Shown piece by piece: positions 10,801 to 22,093 of a stretch of DNA of 64,000 nucleotides (the first letter of the stretch is position 1; each line of letters starts with the position of its first letter). Under the pieces are notes generated by a model that did no database searches, was not told where the DNA came from, and saw only the letters and a list, made by a program, of their open reading frames with translations. This DNA comes from Takifugu bimaculatus. Taxonomy: Eukaryota; Chordata; Actinopteri; Tetraodontiformes; Tetraodontidae. The position numbers and the translations under genes were made by a program. Where the stretch lies: contig CP034975.1 of NCBI GenBank assembly GCA_004026145.2, forward strand, positions 13,889,483 through 13,953,482, written 5' to 3'.

Positions 10801-13800
10801 CACTCACACACACACTCACCCACCCACACACCCACCACCCACACACAACACACCCCCACTCACCCACACACCCCACACCCACCACTCACCCACACCACCC
10901 ACACCCACACACACACACCCACACCCACACACACACACACCCACACACACACCCACACACACTTGGGGGCTATCCTGAAGGTAGAGGCAGGGAAGGAGGC
11001 ACCTTTGATGAGGCCTTTGTCCTGCAGGGTCCTCATGGACGGCCGTCTGCTGATGAACTTCTTCAGTCTGTTCTTCACGCTGTTCTTGTCAGCGACGTCG
11101 GAGGTTGTGTGTTTTAGTTTGGAGCTGCTGAAAACATCTGCAGAACATGGTGCTAAAGCTCAGCTGGGGAGCTGAAGGAGACTCCAAGCTTCAGATCGGC
11201 CAGGTACTCACTGATGGAACGTCTGTGGACCTGATTCCGATGCTTGATGTTTGGTGAAGTGGAGTGTTTAGGCAGGGAACTGTGTCTGGACAGGGTCTCC
11301 ATGCTGTTGGACCTCTGGAGCGGAAACCACTCATCTTTCATCTAAAGGGAACGAACCACCAGCTCAGATTCACCAAATCGGCTTTGTTTCAGGTGTTGTT
11401 GCATCAGAAGGTTCTTACTGGAGCCTTGATGGTCCTTCTGATGGTGTCGTACCAGCTGGCAGCTGTGGAGGAAGAGTCCGCCTGGATCAGGAACTCACTC
11501 CCGGTGTTGGTTGTGATCTACCACAGATCAGACACGTTCATGCACAGAGTCGTTAAGGGGGTCTACTCAAGACTGCTTATAGAGAACCGGCAATTGACCT
11601 GACAGACCAGGTTCCAGAACAGGGTGCGGACCAGGGTCCAGACCAGGGTCCAGAACAGGGTTCGGACCAGGGTCCGGAACAGGGTGCGGACCAGGGTCCG
11701 GAACAGGGTGCGGACCAGGGTCCGGAACAGGGTCCGGAACAGGGTCCAGACCAGGGTCCGGACCAGGGTCCGGACCAGGGTCCGGACCAGGGTCCAGAAC
11801 AGGGTCCAGACCAGGGTCACACCTCTGCTGCTTCCATAGAAGCCTCATCCCCAACATATCGGCCCCCTGCTGGGCCACATTCAGAGTTCCTGTCTGAGTT
11901 CTCGTTGGAGACTTTAACATCATGTCGACGTTGTCATGGCAGCTTCAGAAACGGCTTCATCTCATTCCTGGAGTCAGCTGGGTTCCTCCAGCAGATCAAC
12001 CAGTGAAAACATTTAATAAAGCAATTTTCCAAATATTCTTTTCCTGAGATCCTGTCGCCTGGTGAGGCTCTGAAGGGGGGGGGGGGGGGGGGGGCAGTGA
12101 AGGTTGGCTAATCTTTTTTATGTTCTAATATTTGAAGATGATCAAATTGGACCCCTGAAAACAGCTGGAAACTACACCTTAATTTCTTATCTCCCAAAAA
12201 TTTCCTATCTCAAACCGCACAGTGGAAATTACGTTAAAAAAATGTATCCCATCAGCCTTTGTGGTATCACGTGATACCGCGATGGGGGTTAGGGTTAGGG
12301 TTAGGGTTAGGGAACATCAGGAGCCCAAAGAGGGACACAAAGATTCCCAATATCTGGAGGTTTCCTCCGATGGTGGGGCCACCTGGACCTGGACCACCTG
12401 GACCTGGACCACCTGGACTGGGACCACCTGGACCTGGACCACCTGGACCAGTGTAGCCCTGAGGAACTCCTCCCATTCAGGAGCACATGCCTGTGAATTA
12501 GGAATCTCCACTGTGGACACCACAGAGTCCAGCACCAAGACCGGCCCCAGAGAGGTGGCCCAACATAGAAAAGGTCAGTCTGAGAACTGAGGAGCAACTT
12601 CTGGACCTGCCATGCAACAAAGAAGAGCGCTAAAGCAACGGCCAGATGTTCAGGAGGTCCGCTCATGAACATCTGGCCGTTTACATGCAGCTCAAACGTC
12701 TGATCACACAGAGAAGACGTGAAGTTCATGTGACGAGGGTTGAGACTGTCCAACCGGACCTGCGCTTGGGTCTTCACGTACCTGGAAAACATTCTTCCTG
12801 CTGGACTTCTCCGCCGTCCACTCGATGGCAGCTCCCGACAGCGAGAGCACGTCCAGCGCACATCTCTGAAAATGAGCGCGTGATGTCAGGAGGAGCAACG
12901 GTTCAGAGGTGAAGATGCAGGAAGGACAGGAGCTCCAGCCAGAGCTGCAGGGACCTTCGGGACCAGCTCCTCACACCTGATCTGTGGCTGCTGGCTGTTG
13001 CTGCTTATAGAAGATGAGCTGGTCTGAGGTCAGCTCGCTCCACACCATCGTCCAGTTCTTCTTCTGCTTCTTTCCCCTCTCAGAGATTTTCGTCACCGTC
13101 AGAGGTTCAGCTTTCAGCTGGAAGCACACAAACACCTGTGGTGACCGTCCCCTTCACCACCCAGGAGCTGCACCAGGGGGCAGCAGAGAGTCGCCAGGGA
13201 CCAGGACGTGGAGGAGGATTTGTTGCTACGAGTCTGGAGATGTGGGACTCACCACCGCTCCACCGTCTCCTCCACGGACGACGTCGTGATGGGACTGATT
13301 CCTGCGGTGCCGACACATCTGGAACAACAGAGACGTGAAAGGAAAGTGCAGCGCCCCTGCGGAGTGGCGCTTCCTGGTGCGTTCTTACAGGTTTCTGGGG
13401 GAGGTCGGCCTCCTGAAGCACCATGGACTTGGACTGGCTGAGCCGATCTCCGGAGCTCTGTGGACCTTTTGCACGCAGCTGCACGGCGCCGCCCTGAGGA
13501 GCCACCGTCAGATTTGTTGTCCTGTCAACCGAAAAGAGGCTCTTTTCAGAGTAAGCCCAGAGTTCTGGAGGCAGGTGTTCCACCTGTAGGAGGTCCTCTA
13601 CAGGCTGACACCAGGCGTGGGTCCACCCCCGAACAGGACCTGGTGCTGCAGGTGCTGACGTGTTTGTGATCCACCAGAACCCCAACAAACACCTGCAGTC
13701 AGCACCGAGGTCAGAACCTCCAACATGTGTCACCTGTCTACCCAGGCGGGCCCACAGGTGCCTCGCAGACGTGATCCCCGCCTAGCGTCTGAGCTGGACC

Positions 13801-14020
13801 GGGCCCTCGGCTGTGGCTCCAAACCCCCAAACTGATCCAGGAAGCGTCAAACTGCGACTGAACTTCCTGTTTTCTTAACCAGCTCGCTTTAAGGTCGCTC
13901 CAGAGCGGCGGCGCTCCCGATGAGCTGAACGGGCCCAACCAGAACCCGACCAGCTCCCATCACCACAGTGAAGCAGCACCAGAACCGAGACAATTAGACG
14001 CCGTCTTACCTTGTCGCCAT
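7853..14020 (-). CDS. arhgap15: Rho GTPase-activating protein 15, complete, 13 coding exons
   Basis: Accelerates GTP hydrolysis by Rac-type GTPases; the human protein is mainly leukocyte-expressed and membrane-recruited through its PH domain. Exons (transcript order): 14020-14010, 13521-13389, 13318-13253, 13117-12977, 12865-12782, 11517-11419, 11341-11208, 11127-11003, 9362-9264, 8887-8810, 8726-8592, 8477-8372, 8036-7853. They sum to 464 codons plus stop, against about 475 in human. DRLSQSKSM lies near residue 30. The PH domain is about 71-178 (GKKQKKNW, EKSSRKNVFQ, ITTNTGSEFL). The linker holds KNRLKKFISRRPS, and RhoGAP follows from about 265. The arginine finger is R306 in GIYRVSG. FFRELPEPLFPF, NLMSTQGFGIVFGPTL and the terminal FDLDRK are present. 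The start MATR has a good context (cacaATGg) and its phase fits exon 2. Exon 7 must use a GTACCT donor rather than the stronger GTGAGT 4 bp earlier to keep frame. Confidence 0.93.
9420..10180. repeat. Degenerate telomere-like (CCCTAA-type) array in an arhgap15 intron
   Basis: About 760 bp built from ccctaaacctga, ccctaaccccgac and ccccctgaccctaaa blocks, arranged as higher-order units of roughly 60-100 bp. It lies in the intron between the exons at 11003 and 9362. The C-rich strand is on +. Confidence 0.9.
10279..10962. repeat. CA-rich imperfect microsatellite
   Basis: About 680 bp of cacacactcacactcacaccc-type sequence, in the same arhgap15 intron. It gives a 297-residue His/Thr open frame that is an artefact. 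Confidence 0.95.
11613..11818. repeat. 12-bp minisatellite, ggtcc-rich
   Basis: About 17 copies of a 12-bp unit of the form cagggtccggac / cagggtgcggac / cagggtccagaa, in the arhgap15 intron between exons 6 and 5. Confidence 0.95.
12285..12312 (+). repeat. Short interstitial telomeric repeat (TTAGGG)4
   Basis: Four perfect gggtta units, in the arhgap15 intron between exons 5 and 6. A 19-bp poly-G run lies nearby at 12076-12094. Confidence 0.9.
12374..12452. repeat. 15-bp ccacctggacctgga repeat
   Basis: About five copies of ccacctggacctgga-like units. On paper they read as Gly-Pro triplets, but they are in an arhgap15 intron without splice context. Confidence 0.85.
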
Positions 14021-14137
14021 TGTGCTGCCGCCGAGCCGGAGGTGCTGACGGGTACAGGAAGTGACTCAGCATGTGGTTCCTAAAACCCGCTCGAGGCTTC
14101 AACTGCTGCAACCTCCAGTTTCCTGAGGCGTCCTTCA

Positions 14138-14372
14138 GCCTCACACACACACCCACGCACTCACACACACGCACGCACACACACCCACGCACTCACACAC
14201 ACGCACTCACACACACACACACCCACACATGAACGCACGCACTCACACACACACACGCACGCACTCACACACACACGCACATGAACGCACGCACACACAC
14301 ACTCACGCACATGAACGCACGCACTCACACACACACGCACGCACTCACATGAACGCACGCACACACACGCAC
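14138..14372. repeat. CA-rich microsatellite upstream of arhgap15
   Basis: About 230 bp of (CA)n with gcac, tcac and atgaacgcac interruptions, 120 bp upstream of the arhgap15 start codon, in its promoter or 5' UTR zone. Confidence 0.9.
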
Positions 14373-14571
14373 AACGGCGGCTGCAACAGTGCTGACCCGT
14401 TGTCTGGAGACTGACAGTGTAACCATGGAAACGTGTAACCACGTATCATCAAAGATGGCGTTTGGGGGAGCCTAACCCCTTCCCCCACCACCCCCCCATC
14501 CATCCCCCCCCCTTGTGTGAAAGAAAACAACCACAACAACAACAACAGCCGTCAGCTGAACAATCTGGACT

Positions 14572-14577
14572 TTTATT
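14572..14577 (-). terminator. Poly(A) signal for esd
   Basis: TTTATT on + (AATAAA on the coding strand), about 40 bp after the esd stop codon. It supports this being a genuine 3' terminal exon. Confidence 0.65.
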
Positions 14578-14615
14578 GTGAAAGGAGGAGCAACGCCGGC
14601 GGCGGCGGCGTCCTC

Positions 14616-14696
14616 TCAGGCCTTCAGGAACTTGGCGTGATGCGCGACGTGATCCACCATGAAGGACGAGATGAAGTAGAAGCTGTGGTCGTAACC
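14616..14696 (-). CDS. esd: S-formylglutathione hydrolase (esterase D), last coding exon only
   Basis: Cytosolic serine hydrolase that completes glutathione-dependent formaldehyde detoxification (S-formylglutathione to formate plus glutathione). Only the 81-bp final exon is visible, preceded by ctcctgcag. It reads GYDHSFYFISSFMVDHV and ends AHHAKFLKA, matching the human end (GYDHSYYFIATFITDH...KYLNA). The His is in the GYDHS motif that carries the catalytic histidine in this family. The nucleophile and acid exons should lie at higher coordinates, but that space is satellite and the 15867-15966 gap, followed at once by tmem237 on the other strand. The rest is presumably in the gap, or the gap is a misjoin. 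Confidence 0.85.
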   Translation of the reverse strand, partial: GYDHSFYFISSFMVDHVAHHAKFLKA

Positions 14697-14804
14697 CTGC
14701 AGGAGCACAGAGCCGTCAGGGTCATGACCTTCTGCCCTCTGGGGTTAAAGGTCGAGTTGATGTGACCTGCACCTGCAGTGGCACCTGTAGCCACATCATT
14801 CAAC

Positions 14805-15866
14805 ACTGGACACACACCGTACACACACCGTACACACTCACCAGTACACACACACCGTACACACACCGTACACACACACCAGTACACACACACCGTACAC
14901 ACACACCGTACACCACCAACCAGACACACACACACCGTACCACCACCGTTACCACACCGTACACACACCGTACCACCACCGTACACACACACCGTACAGC
15001 ACACCACCGTACACACACCGTACACACACACCGTACACACACACCAGTACACACACCGACACACACCGTACCACACTAACATCCGTACACACACACCCAC
15101 ACACCGTACACACACACCGTACACACACACCGTACACACACACCGTACACACACACCGTACACACACCGTACACACACACCAGACACACACCCGTACACA
15201 CACACACCAGACACACACACCGTACACACACACCGTACACACACACCGTACACACACCGTACACACACCCAGACACACACACACAGACACACACACCGTA
15301 CACACACACCAGACACACACACACCGTACACACACACACACTGTACACAGACACCGTACACACACCGTACACACACACACCGTACACACACACACCGTAC
15401 ACACACACCACACACACACCGTACACACACACCAGACACACACACCGTACACACACACCGTACACACACACACACCGTATACACACACACCGTATACACA
15501 CACACCAGACACACACACCGTACACACACCAGACACACACACCAGACACACACACCAGACACACACACACCGTACACACCAGACACACACACCGTACACA
15601 CACGTACACACACACCGTACACACACCAGACACACACACCGTACACACACCAGACACACACACCAGACACACACCGTACACACACCAGACACACACACCG
15701 TACACACACACCAGACACACACACCGTACACACACCAGACACACCACACCGTACACACACCGTACACACACACCGTACACACACCAGACACACACACCGT
15801 ACACACACACCGTACACACACACCGTACACACACACCGTACACACACACCGTACACACACCCAGAC
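14805..15866. repeat. CA-rich satellite with ccgta and ccaga spacers, at contig end
   Basis: About 1.06 kb of acacacaccgtac and acacaccagac units in irregular order, running into the first gap. All three frames on both strands are nearly open. Confidence 0.95.
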
Positions 15867-15966
15867 NNNNNNNNNNNNNNNNNNNNNNNNNNNNNNNNNN
15901 NNNNNNNNNNNNNNNNNNNNNNNNNNNNNNNNNNNNNNNNNNNNNNNNNNNNNNNNNNNNNNNNNN
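15867..15966. other. Assembly gap, exactly 100 N
   Basis: The round size of 100 is the usual placeholder for unknown length. Satellite lies on both sides (CA-type left, CACTCA-type 15967-16038 right). Genes on both sides (esd, tmem237) are truncated toward it. Confidence 0.95.
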
Positions 15967-16168
15967 ACTCACACTCACACACACACACACTCACACTCAC
16001 ACACACACTCACACACACTCACACACACACTCACACACAGTCTCTGTCTTTCTCCTGCTCGCCCTGTCACACATTTGCACGCTTAAATCTAAATGATGAT
16101 GTCATCGATAACATTGCAGCAGATGTTGACCTGTTGAGGTTGAGCTGGACTCCATGGTTCTTCTGCAG

Positions 16169-17090
16169 GGTTCTGGGTCTCTTCTCTCACGGGTTCCTGG
16201 CAGGATTTGCTGTGTGGAACGTGGTTGTTGTGTACGTGCTGGCCGGTGAGCAGCTGAGAGCTCTGACCAACCTGCTGCAGCAGTACCACCTTCTGGCCCA
16301 CCCGGCCCAGTCCCTGCTCTACCTGCTGCTGGCCATCAGCACCGTCTCTGCCTTTGACAGGTGTGTGTGCATGCGTGTGTGTGTGTGTGTGTGTTACAGA
16401 ACAGTAACACAGCGGTTCATCTTGCAGGCTGAACTTGGCCAAGGCCTCCATGGCCCTGAGGGGCTTCCTGAGGCTGGATCCTGCTGCTCTGGCTTCTTTC
16501 TGTGGGTGAACGTCTTTGATGTCTGAACGCTGTGGTTCCATCACTTGTGTGTGATTGAGCCACATTTAGCAGGAAAAGAATGTGAATGGGTGCTAACGCT
16601 AACATCGCTTTAGCATGCTAACATCTGTTACCTCCTCATCTCTTCTGTCTCCAGTGTATTTTATTGCTCTGATCCTGTCGCTCAGTCAGCAAATGACCAG
16701 CGACCGCATCAGCCTCTATCGGTCCGCCAACCAGACTTTATGGTGAGGACACATTCTGCTCACACGTGTCGGCTGCCAGGTGCCTTTCAAGGTCTCCCTC
16801 CCCCTTCTAGGCCCCCCGGCTCCGAGCAGCAGATCCTGCGGCCCTGGATCGTGGTTAACCTGGTGGTGGCACTGTTGGTGGGTTTGGCCTGGGTGGTTGT
16901 TTCCACACGACCAAACACAGACTACACAGAGGGTAGGAGGGGGGGTGATGATGAGAGGAAGGAGGCTCATGATGGCGTCGCTGTGTGTGTGTTCAGGTGT
17001 GTGTATTCATGTTTGTGTGCAGACTTCTTGATGACCATGGAGGTGGACGGTTACCCGAGAGGTGACGACACTCTGGACATGCAGGCTTGA
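16169..17090 (+). CDS. tmem237: Transmembrane protein 237, C-terminal exons (5' part missing at gap)
   Basis: Ciliary transition-zone membrane protein; the human gene (ALS2CR4) is a Joubert syndrome gene. Visible exons: 16169-16360, 16428-16501, 16655-16742, 16811-16932, 17033-17090. They encode HGFLAGFAVWNVVVVYVLAG (TM), QSLLYLLLAISTVSAFDR (TM), YFIALILSLSQQMTSDRISL (TM) and ILRPWIVVNLVVALLVGLAW (TM), then a short tail ending DTLDMQA. The order matches the four-helix C-terminal half of TMEM237. The cytosolic N-terminal half is absent and should lie in the gap; 16039-16168 shows no clear exon. A (TG)n tract follows the donor at 16361. Confidence 0.9.
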
Positions 17091-19357
17091 TCACCCTTGA
17101 TCAGCTTCAACTAGTTCATCTTGGCTTTTATCATCATTTTTCCTGTGTATGCAGATGGAACCTTCAAACGTTGTGATTGAACTCTATTATTTGGTGTATT
17201 GTACACACCAGGTACTTATAGTTTTGAAAACTGTAGTTGGTATGGTTTTTTTACTTTTCTAAATAATTTGTATTCTATTTTATAAGTATTTGTATTTTTC
17301 CTGAGAGGCTGGTTGGATGTTTCTGGTGGAAAATATAATTGGTAGAATTCCAAAAACGAAGACAGTGAAAATCTGCTTAAACACAATTGGATAAAAATGT
17401 TTATTCGTCAAAAAAATCGGAAAGAATTTAATCATGAATACGAATAAACACTGTTCTTCTTTCTCATATTCTTTGTTGTCATTACTGCTCGTCTTCTCGC
17501 CGTTGTTCTGCTCTAGTCGTCCTTTTTCCCACACGTCCCTGAAGGCAGCGCGGTCACGCGGTCAAAATGGCGGCGCTGCTGTCGCTGCTGTTGCCGGAAG
17601 GACGGAGGCCTCCGCGGGGCGTCCTGGCCAGGCAGCCCCGCTGCTGCCACACAACCCCAGACACGGAAAAAACACTTTCTAAATAATCCCCCGTTTAGTC
17701 CAAGTTCCTGTAAAAATTGATTTTAAAAAAATTCACTAAACCCTGTCGCCACTTCTTGGAGAATTAAAAACTCTTTAAAAAAAAACCAACAACCGTATTT
17801 AACACTTGGTTTTAGAATAAATTGTATTTCATCATTTTTAATGGAGCTGTTCGACTGTCCGTTTGTTCTACGTCCCGCCGCTAGGGGCAGTATCAGGTCA
17901 TGTATGCAGCGGGCGGGAACAGGAAGTGGTTTTATTGCGGTATTTATTTTGATTTTATTTTTCTATGTTTTCGAGTTTTTGCCTTCAAATGGCAACAGTA
18001 ATTTGTAGTACCATCCTTCAAAAGCCCATTTAAATGTCTGGTTTTGAACCATCAGACATGAGGAAGAAATCCTTTCGGGATCTCCTCCTTTTAGGCAGAC
18101 AAATAGATATTCGCTATTTCTGCACTGCATTTGTGTGAATCTTTTTGAGATTGTTCGGAGCAAATTGTTTCACAAATTCACAGATGCCTCACATCCCTAC
18201 AGCCAACCTCACGAGCACTTTCTCACGTGCTTTTTACATCACAGGTCTCGCCCAGTTTGCCTGAAGCTCAGCGCCGTAGGGCAGACGTTTGTCAGCTATG
18301 AGCTTGGACTTTCAGACACCATTGTGAGACATCTTCTGTTGCTGGATCACCTGTTATTGCCTGGTTACAGCTGAGAGAATAAAGCTGCAAACAGACAGAA
18401 ACCGCTCAGGGAGTCCTGCACAATATATCCACTACAGCAGTTTGGGGAATCTCTTTATGAAACATCAGGATGATTCATTTACAAGAAAATTGCTGAAGTG
18501 ATTTTTGATGTGAGGCACATTAATGTTTGTGAATCCTTTCGTGTGCGTTTGTCATTGTTGGGACTGAACTAACTATGACTGGACAGAACCTTTCCAGATG
18601 TGTCCATAACCATCTTAAATCAACTCTGATGGATGTGTTACATATAATATGTTAACAATCTACTAATCTCAGGGAGGATGGAGACATGATGGGGAGGGTC
18701 ATCAGCCCTGAAGGACCCCGGATTTAGGAGGACCTGCAGGGCAAAATCTGCAGTGAAAAGACTCTCACCCTAAACCTGGAACCTTCTGTTTCCCTAACCT
18801 TCAAATTTCCTTAAAAATACACAATATATTATGTCCGAACGCATCGCGCAAGTTGAACATAACGCAGAGGAGAGACAGCACTACTTCCTGCCTAGTGTCC
18901 GCCTCTGAAATCTGTCCGGAAAGGACGCAAGTCCCAGAACAATTGTCTGCTGCGTCATTTCCTCTGCTGGTGTTTTCAAGTTTATTTTGCGACCAAATTC
19001 TTTATTTATTTATATTTATCGATCCATGCATTTATTTGGCGGACTAACTCATCGGTGAATTCTGACTAAGGTTATTGAATGTTTTAAGTAAGTTAGCCGG
19101 GCTCGGAACCAAACCGACTCGACTCTGGCGGGAGGGACGACTCTGGCCGTGGCTCACTGGGGAAGCTCACTCGGGACTCCTAAAGGCTCTGGCTGTATCC
19201 ATCAATGGTTCCTGTTGAGATCCTTTGATACTACATGCATTGTAAAAAAAAAAAAAAAAAAAAAAGGGGGGGCAAATTTCCTACCTCAACCACAAAGTAA
19301 CTTTCTTTTAGTTTGGACCGCCGAAGAACCAGAAGCGTCGTGCGGCGGTCAGAAACC
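17091..19357. other. Intergenic region between tmem237 and cnot11
   Basis: AT-rich sequence with AATAAA at 17443 (possible tmem237 poly(A)), a CpG-rich patch at about 17540-17650 with a small reading frame, an A24/G7 run at 19242-19271, and the presumed cnot11 promoter just before 19358. No other gene recognised. Confidence 0.6.
17567..17686 (+). CDS. Small ORF or first exon with presequence-like N terminus (hypothetical)
   Basis: A 39-codon frame starts with a good context (caaaATGg) in a CpG-rich patch. It begins MAALLSLLLPEGRRPP and contains RGVLARQPRCCHTT. A short hydrophobic start followed by Arg-rich, acid-free sequence looks like a mitochondrial targeting peptide. It meets a stop (TAA) after TLSK, with no clear GT donor before it. 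It could be a broken first exon, a microprotein, or chance. Not recognised. Confidence 0.3.
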   Translation: MAALLSLLLPEGRRPPRGVLARQPRCCHTTPDTEKTLSK

Positions 19358-21679
19358 ATGACGCTGGCACCGAAGGAGCTGTCCAACCTCTTAAGCATCA
19401 TCTCGGAGGAGGCTTGTACCAGCACATTCGAAAGCCTCTCCACGCACTTCCATCATTACTTCGGCAAAGCAGAGCACTTCCGGGTAGGCTCGGTTCTGGT
19501 CATGCTGCTCCAACAACCCGACCTGCTGCCCAGCTCGCCCCAGCGGCTCATCGCTCTCTACCTGCTGTGGGAGACGTACCGGACCGAGCCGCTGGCCGCA
19601 AACCCGTTCGCTGCCGTCTTCGCCCACCTTCTGAATCCATCACCGTCCGAGGAGCAGGAGAAAGTTCTGTCAGGTGTGTTGAGACGATGCCTCAGGTCCA
19701 GCATGGCCCTCAAACACAACATTTAGAGAAGATCTAGAAAAGCTACATCTACAGTCCACCCCACTCCCACCAGGTGGAGCAGAGAAGGAAGGTGCAATTA
19801 GGGATTATCACAGATCTTTCCACCATTGAGGCTCTATTTATCAGCATTTCCACAAACGCTCGTTTATAATGCAGCACCGCCTTCTGTTGGCTGCTGCTCG
19901 TCTTTGGTGGAACCAAAGTAACTTTCAGAGGCTCAGAACCCAGCGGGAGAAACACTTCCTGGTCAGTTGCTTAAGTAAATGTGCACGATGTGCACGCTTG
20001 CACTTTTACAGTGCGCCCTACACTCGGTCTGGAAGGCTTTGCCAATCCTCCACTGTCTTCTGGGTTTCTTCATATTGGACCGTGGTTCCTCCACAGGGTT
20101 CCTGCCTCCCATCACTCAGCCCGAGAAGTTCTTCCTGTCACAACTGATGTTGGCTCCACCACGAGATCTCTTCAAGAAGACCCCTCGGCAGGTGTCCTGC
20201 ATGGACGTGGGCAACATGCCGCAGCCCGTCGACATCAGCGGGCTGCAGCTGGCTCTGGCAGGTGAGATAGGCCAGTTAATGCTAGCTAACAATGCTAGCT
20301 AACAATGCTAGCTAACGGTGCAGCCTAGCACTGCTGCAGGGCTGCACAAAGGAAACTGGCCTTTTTGGTGGGGCAGCAGGTCTGTCGTGTGACAGGAAGT
20401 GAGACGAGCACTTCCTGTGTTATCCTTGTGTGTGTGTGTGTGTGTAGAGCGCCAGTCAGAGCTGCCCACCCAGAGCAAGGCCAGCTTTCCCAGCATCCTC
20501 AACGACCCCGACCCAGACTCGTCCAACTCAGGATTTGACAGCTCAGTGGCCAATCAGATTGTGGATTCACTGGTCACAGGGCCACGCCCCCCACTGGAGA
20601 GTAAGTGTTCGAGTGTTGAATTCAAATGTCACTTTTAGGAAATTGCTGAAACGAATTAGTTGTAATAATTGTGGAATTTAAACACTGAAGGTTTTGCTGA
20701 TGGTGACGTCTCCACTGTTGATACCTGTGGCGTCTCTCCTCAGGTCACTTCAGGCCCGAGTTCATTCGTCCGCCGCCGCCGCTCCACGTGTGTGAGGATG
20801 AGCTGGCCTGGCTGAACCCAACTGAACCGGATCACAGTATCCTGTGGGACCGCTCCATGTGCGTGAAGAACAGCACTGGCCTGGAGATTAAACGGATCAT
20901 GGCTAAAGCCTTCAAGAGTCCGCTGTTAGCCCAGCAGCAGTCCCAGGTGAGCAATGGCTCCGCCCACACTGGCGTGTGCTCAAGTCTCGTTTTCGGTCTG
21001 AGAAGCAAATGAACGTGATCAAATGTGCAGCTGCTGGCTGAGCTGGAGAAGGACCCCAGGTTGGTTTATCACATCGGTTTGACCCCGGCGAAGCTCCCGG
21101 ACCTGGTGGAGAACAACCCGCTGGTTGCCATAGAGATGCTGCTAAAGCTGATGCCCAGCAGCCAGATCACGGAGTATTTCTCTGTGCTCGTCAACATGGA
21201 CATGTCTCTGCACTCCATGGAGGTGGTCAACAGGTGAGGCCGCCGCCCGCTGGTGTCCGTCACACCTGGGCCGACGTGGGCACTGGCGCCGTAATCACAG
21301 CTGTTGTCCTCAGGTTGACCACGGCCGTGGACCTGCCTGCTGAGTTCATCCACCTCTACATCTCCAACTGTATCTCCACCTGTGAGCAGATCAAAGACAA
21401 GTACATGCAGGTACTGCCAGGGCACCGTAGGTAGGCGCCGCACCGCACCACTGTGGCTCTGATGTCTCCCCCTCCCTCCAGAACCGTCTGGTCCGGCTGG
21501 TCTGCGTCTTTCTACAGTCTCTGATTCGGAACAAGATCATCAACGTTCAAGACCTGTTCATCGAGGTCCAGGCCTTCTGCATCGAGTTCAGCCGCATCCG
21601 CGAGGCCGCCGGACTCTTCCGCCTGCTGAAGACCCTGGACACCGGCGAGGCCCCGGCCGAGCCCAAACCGCCCAAGTAA
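19358..21679 (+). CDS. cnot11: CCR4-NOT complex subunit 11, complete
   Basis: Subunit of the CCR4-NOT deadenylase; in human it binds CNOT10 and the N-terminal region of CNOT1. Exons: 19358-19673, 20097-20261, 20448-20600, 20744-20946, 21031-21233, 21314-21410, 21482-21679; 444 codons plus stop. The start MTLAPKELSNLLSIISEEA matches the internal MSLTPKEL of the human protein, whose longer Gly/Ser-rich leader is absent here. HFRVGSVLVMLLQQPDLLP, FLPPITQPEKFFLSQLMLAP, LNDPDPDSSNSGFDSSVA, the DUF2363-type C-terminal block (NNPLVAIEMLLKLMPSSQIT, VDLPAEFIHLYISNCISTCE) and IREAAGLFRLLKTLDTGE are all present. The acceptor of exon 3 is a (TG)n run (tgtgtgtgtgtgtgtgtag). Confidence 0.95.
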
Positions 21680-21947
21680 CGGGCGGACCCGCTGACAGTT
21701 TCCCTCTGGAGTCCGAACTCATGTCCACATTCCCGGTTTTCCCCTCATTAAACCATTTTTCTGGATCAGGTCAGGTTTTTGTGTTTGAGTGTTTTTCTGC
21801 TGATGTCCTGGTACCAAAGCACAGCAGAACCATCAGAACTGACCTGGTTGGTGCCGTAAAGACGGCAGCGTTTGGACAGAACTGCCTCAGAACACAGGTC
21901 GATGGGTGCTGCCACCACCAGATGTCACTAAACCCTCGTTGAAAGTC

Positions 21948-21990
21948 AATAAAGACAAAAACACAAAGAATTTCTTACAAACTCTTTATT
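21948..21990. terminator. Opposed poly(A) signals of cnot11 (+) and lcp1 (-)
   Basis: AATAAA on + at 21948-21953 and AATAAA on - at 21985-21990 (tttatt on +), only 31 bp between them. Each lies downstream of its own stop (21679 and 22094). An ATTAAA on + near 21748 is an alternative for cnot11. Confidence 0.6.
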
Positions 21991-22093
21991 CTTTGCTGAC
22001 TCGTTAACTTTGATGATGTCACAGGAAACAGCTGTTTCCAAATCTCCTGTAGGCTCTTTAATGTGGTGTTTCTCCACTTCCTGGGCAGCGGTT

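Noticed and set aside
10224..11117. 297-codon His/Thr-rich frame
   Set aside because: CA microsatellite in an arhgap15 intron.
12259..12476. Gly-Pro-rich frames resembling collagen on both strands
   Set aside because: A 15-bp repeat inside the arhgap15 intron; no splice sites, no neighbouring collagen exon, and both strands read alike.
14624..16526. Frames of 300-580 codons of Val/Cys or Thr/His
   Set aside because: CA satellite and N gap; only the esd terminal exon and the tmem237 exons are real here.
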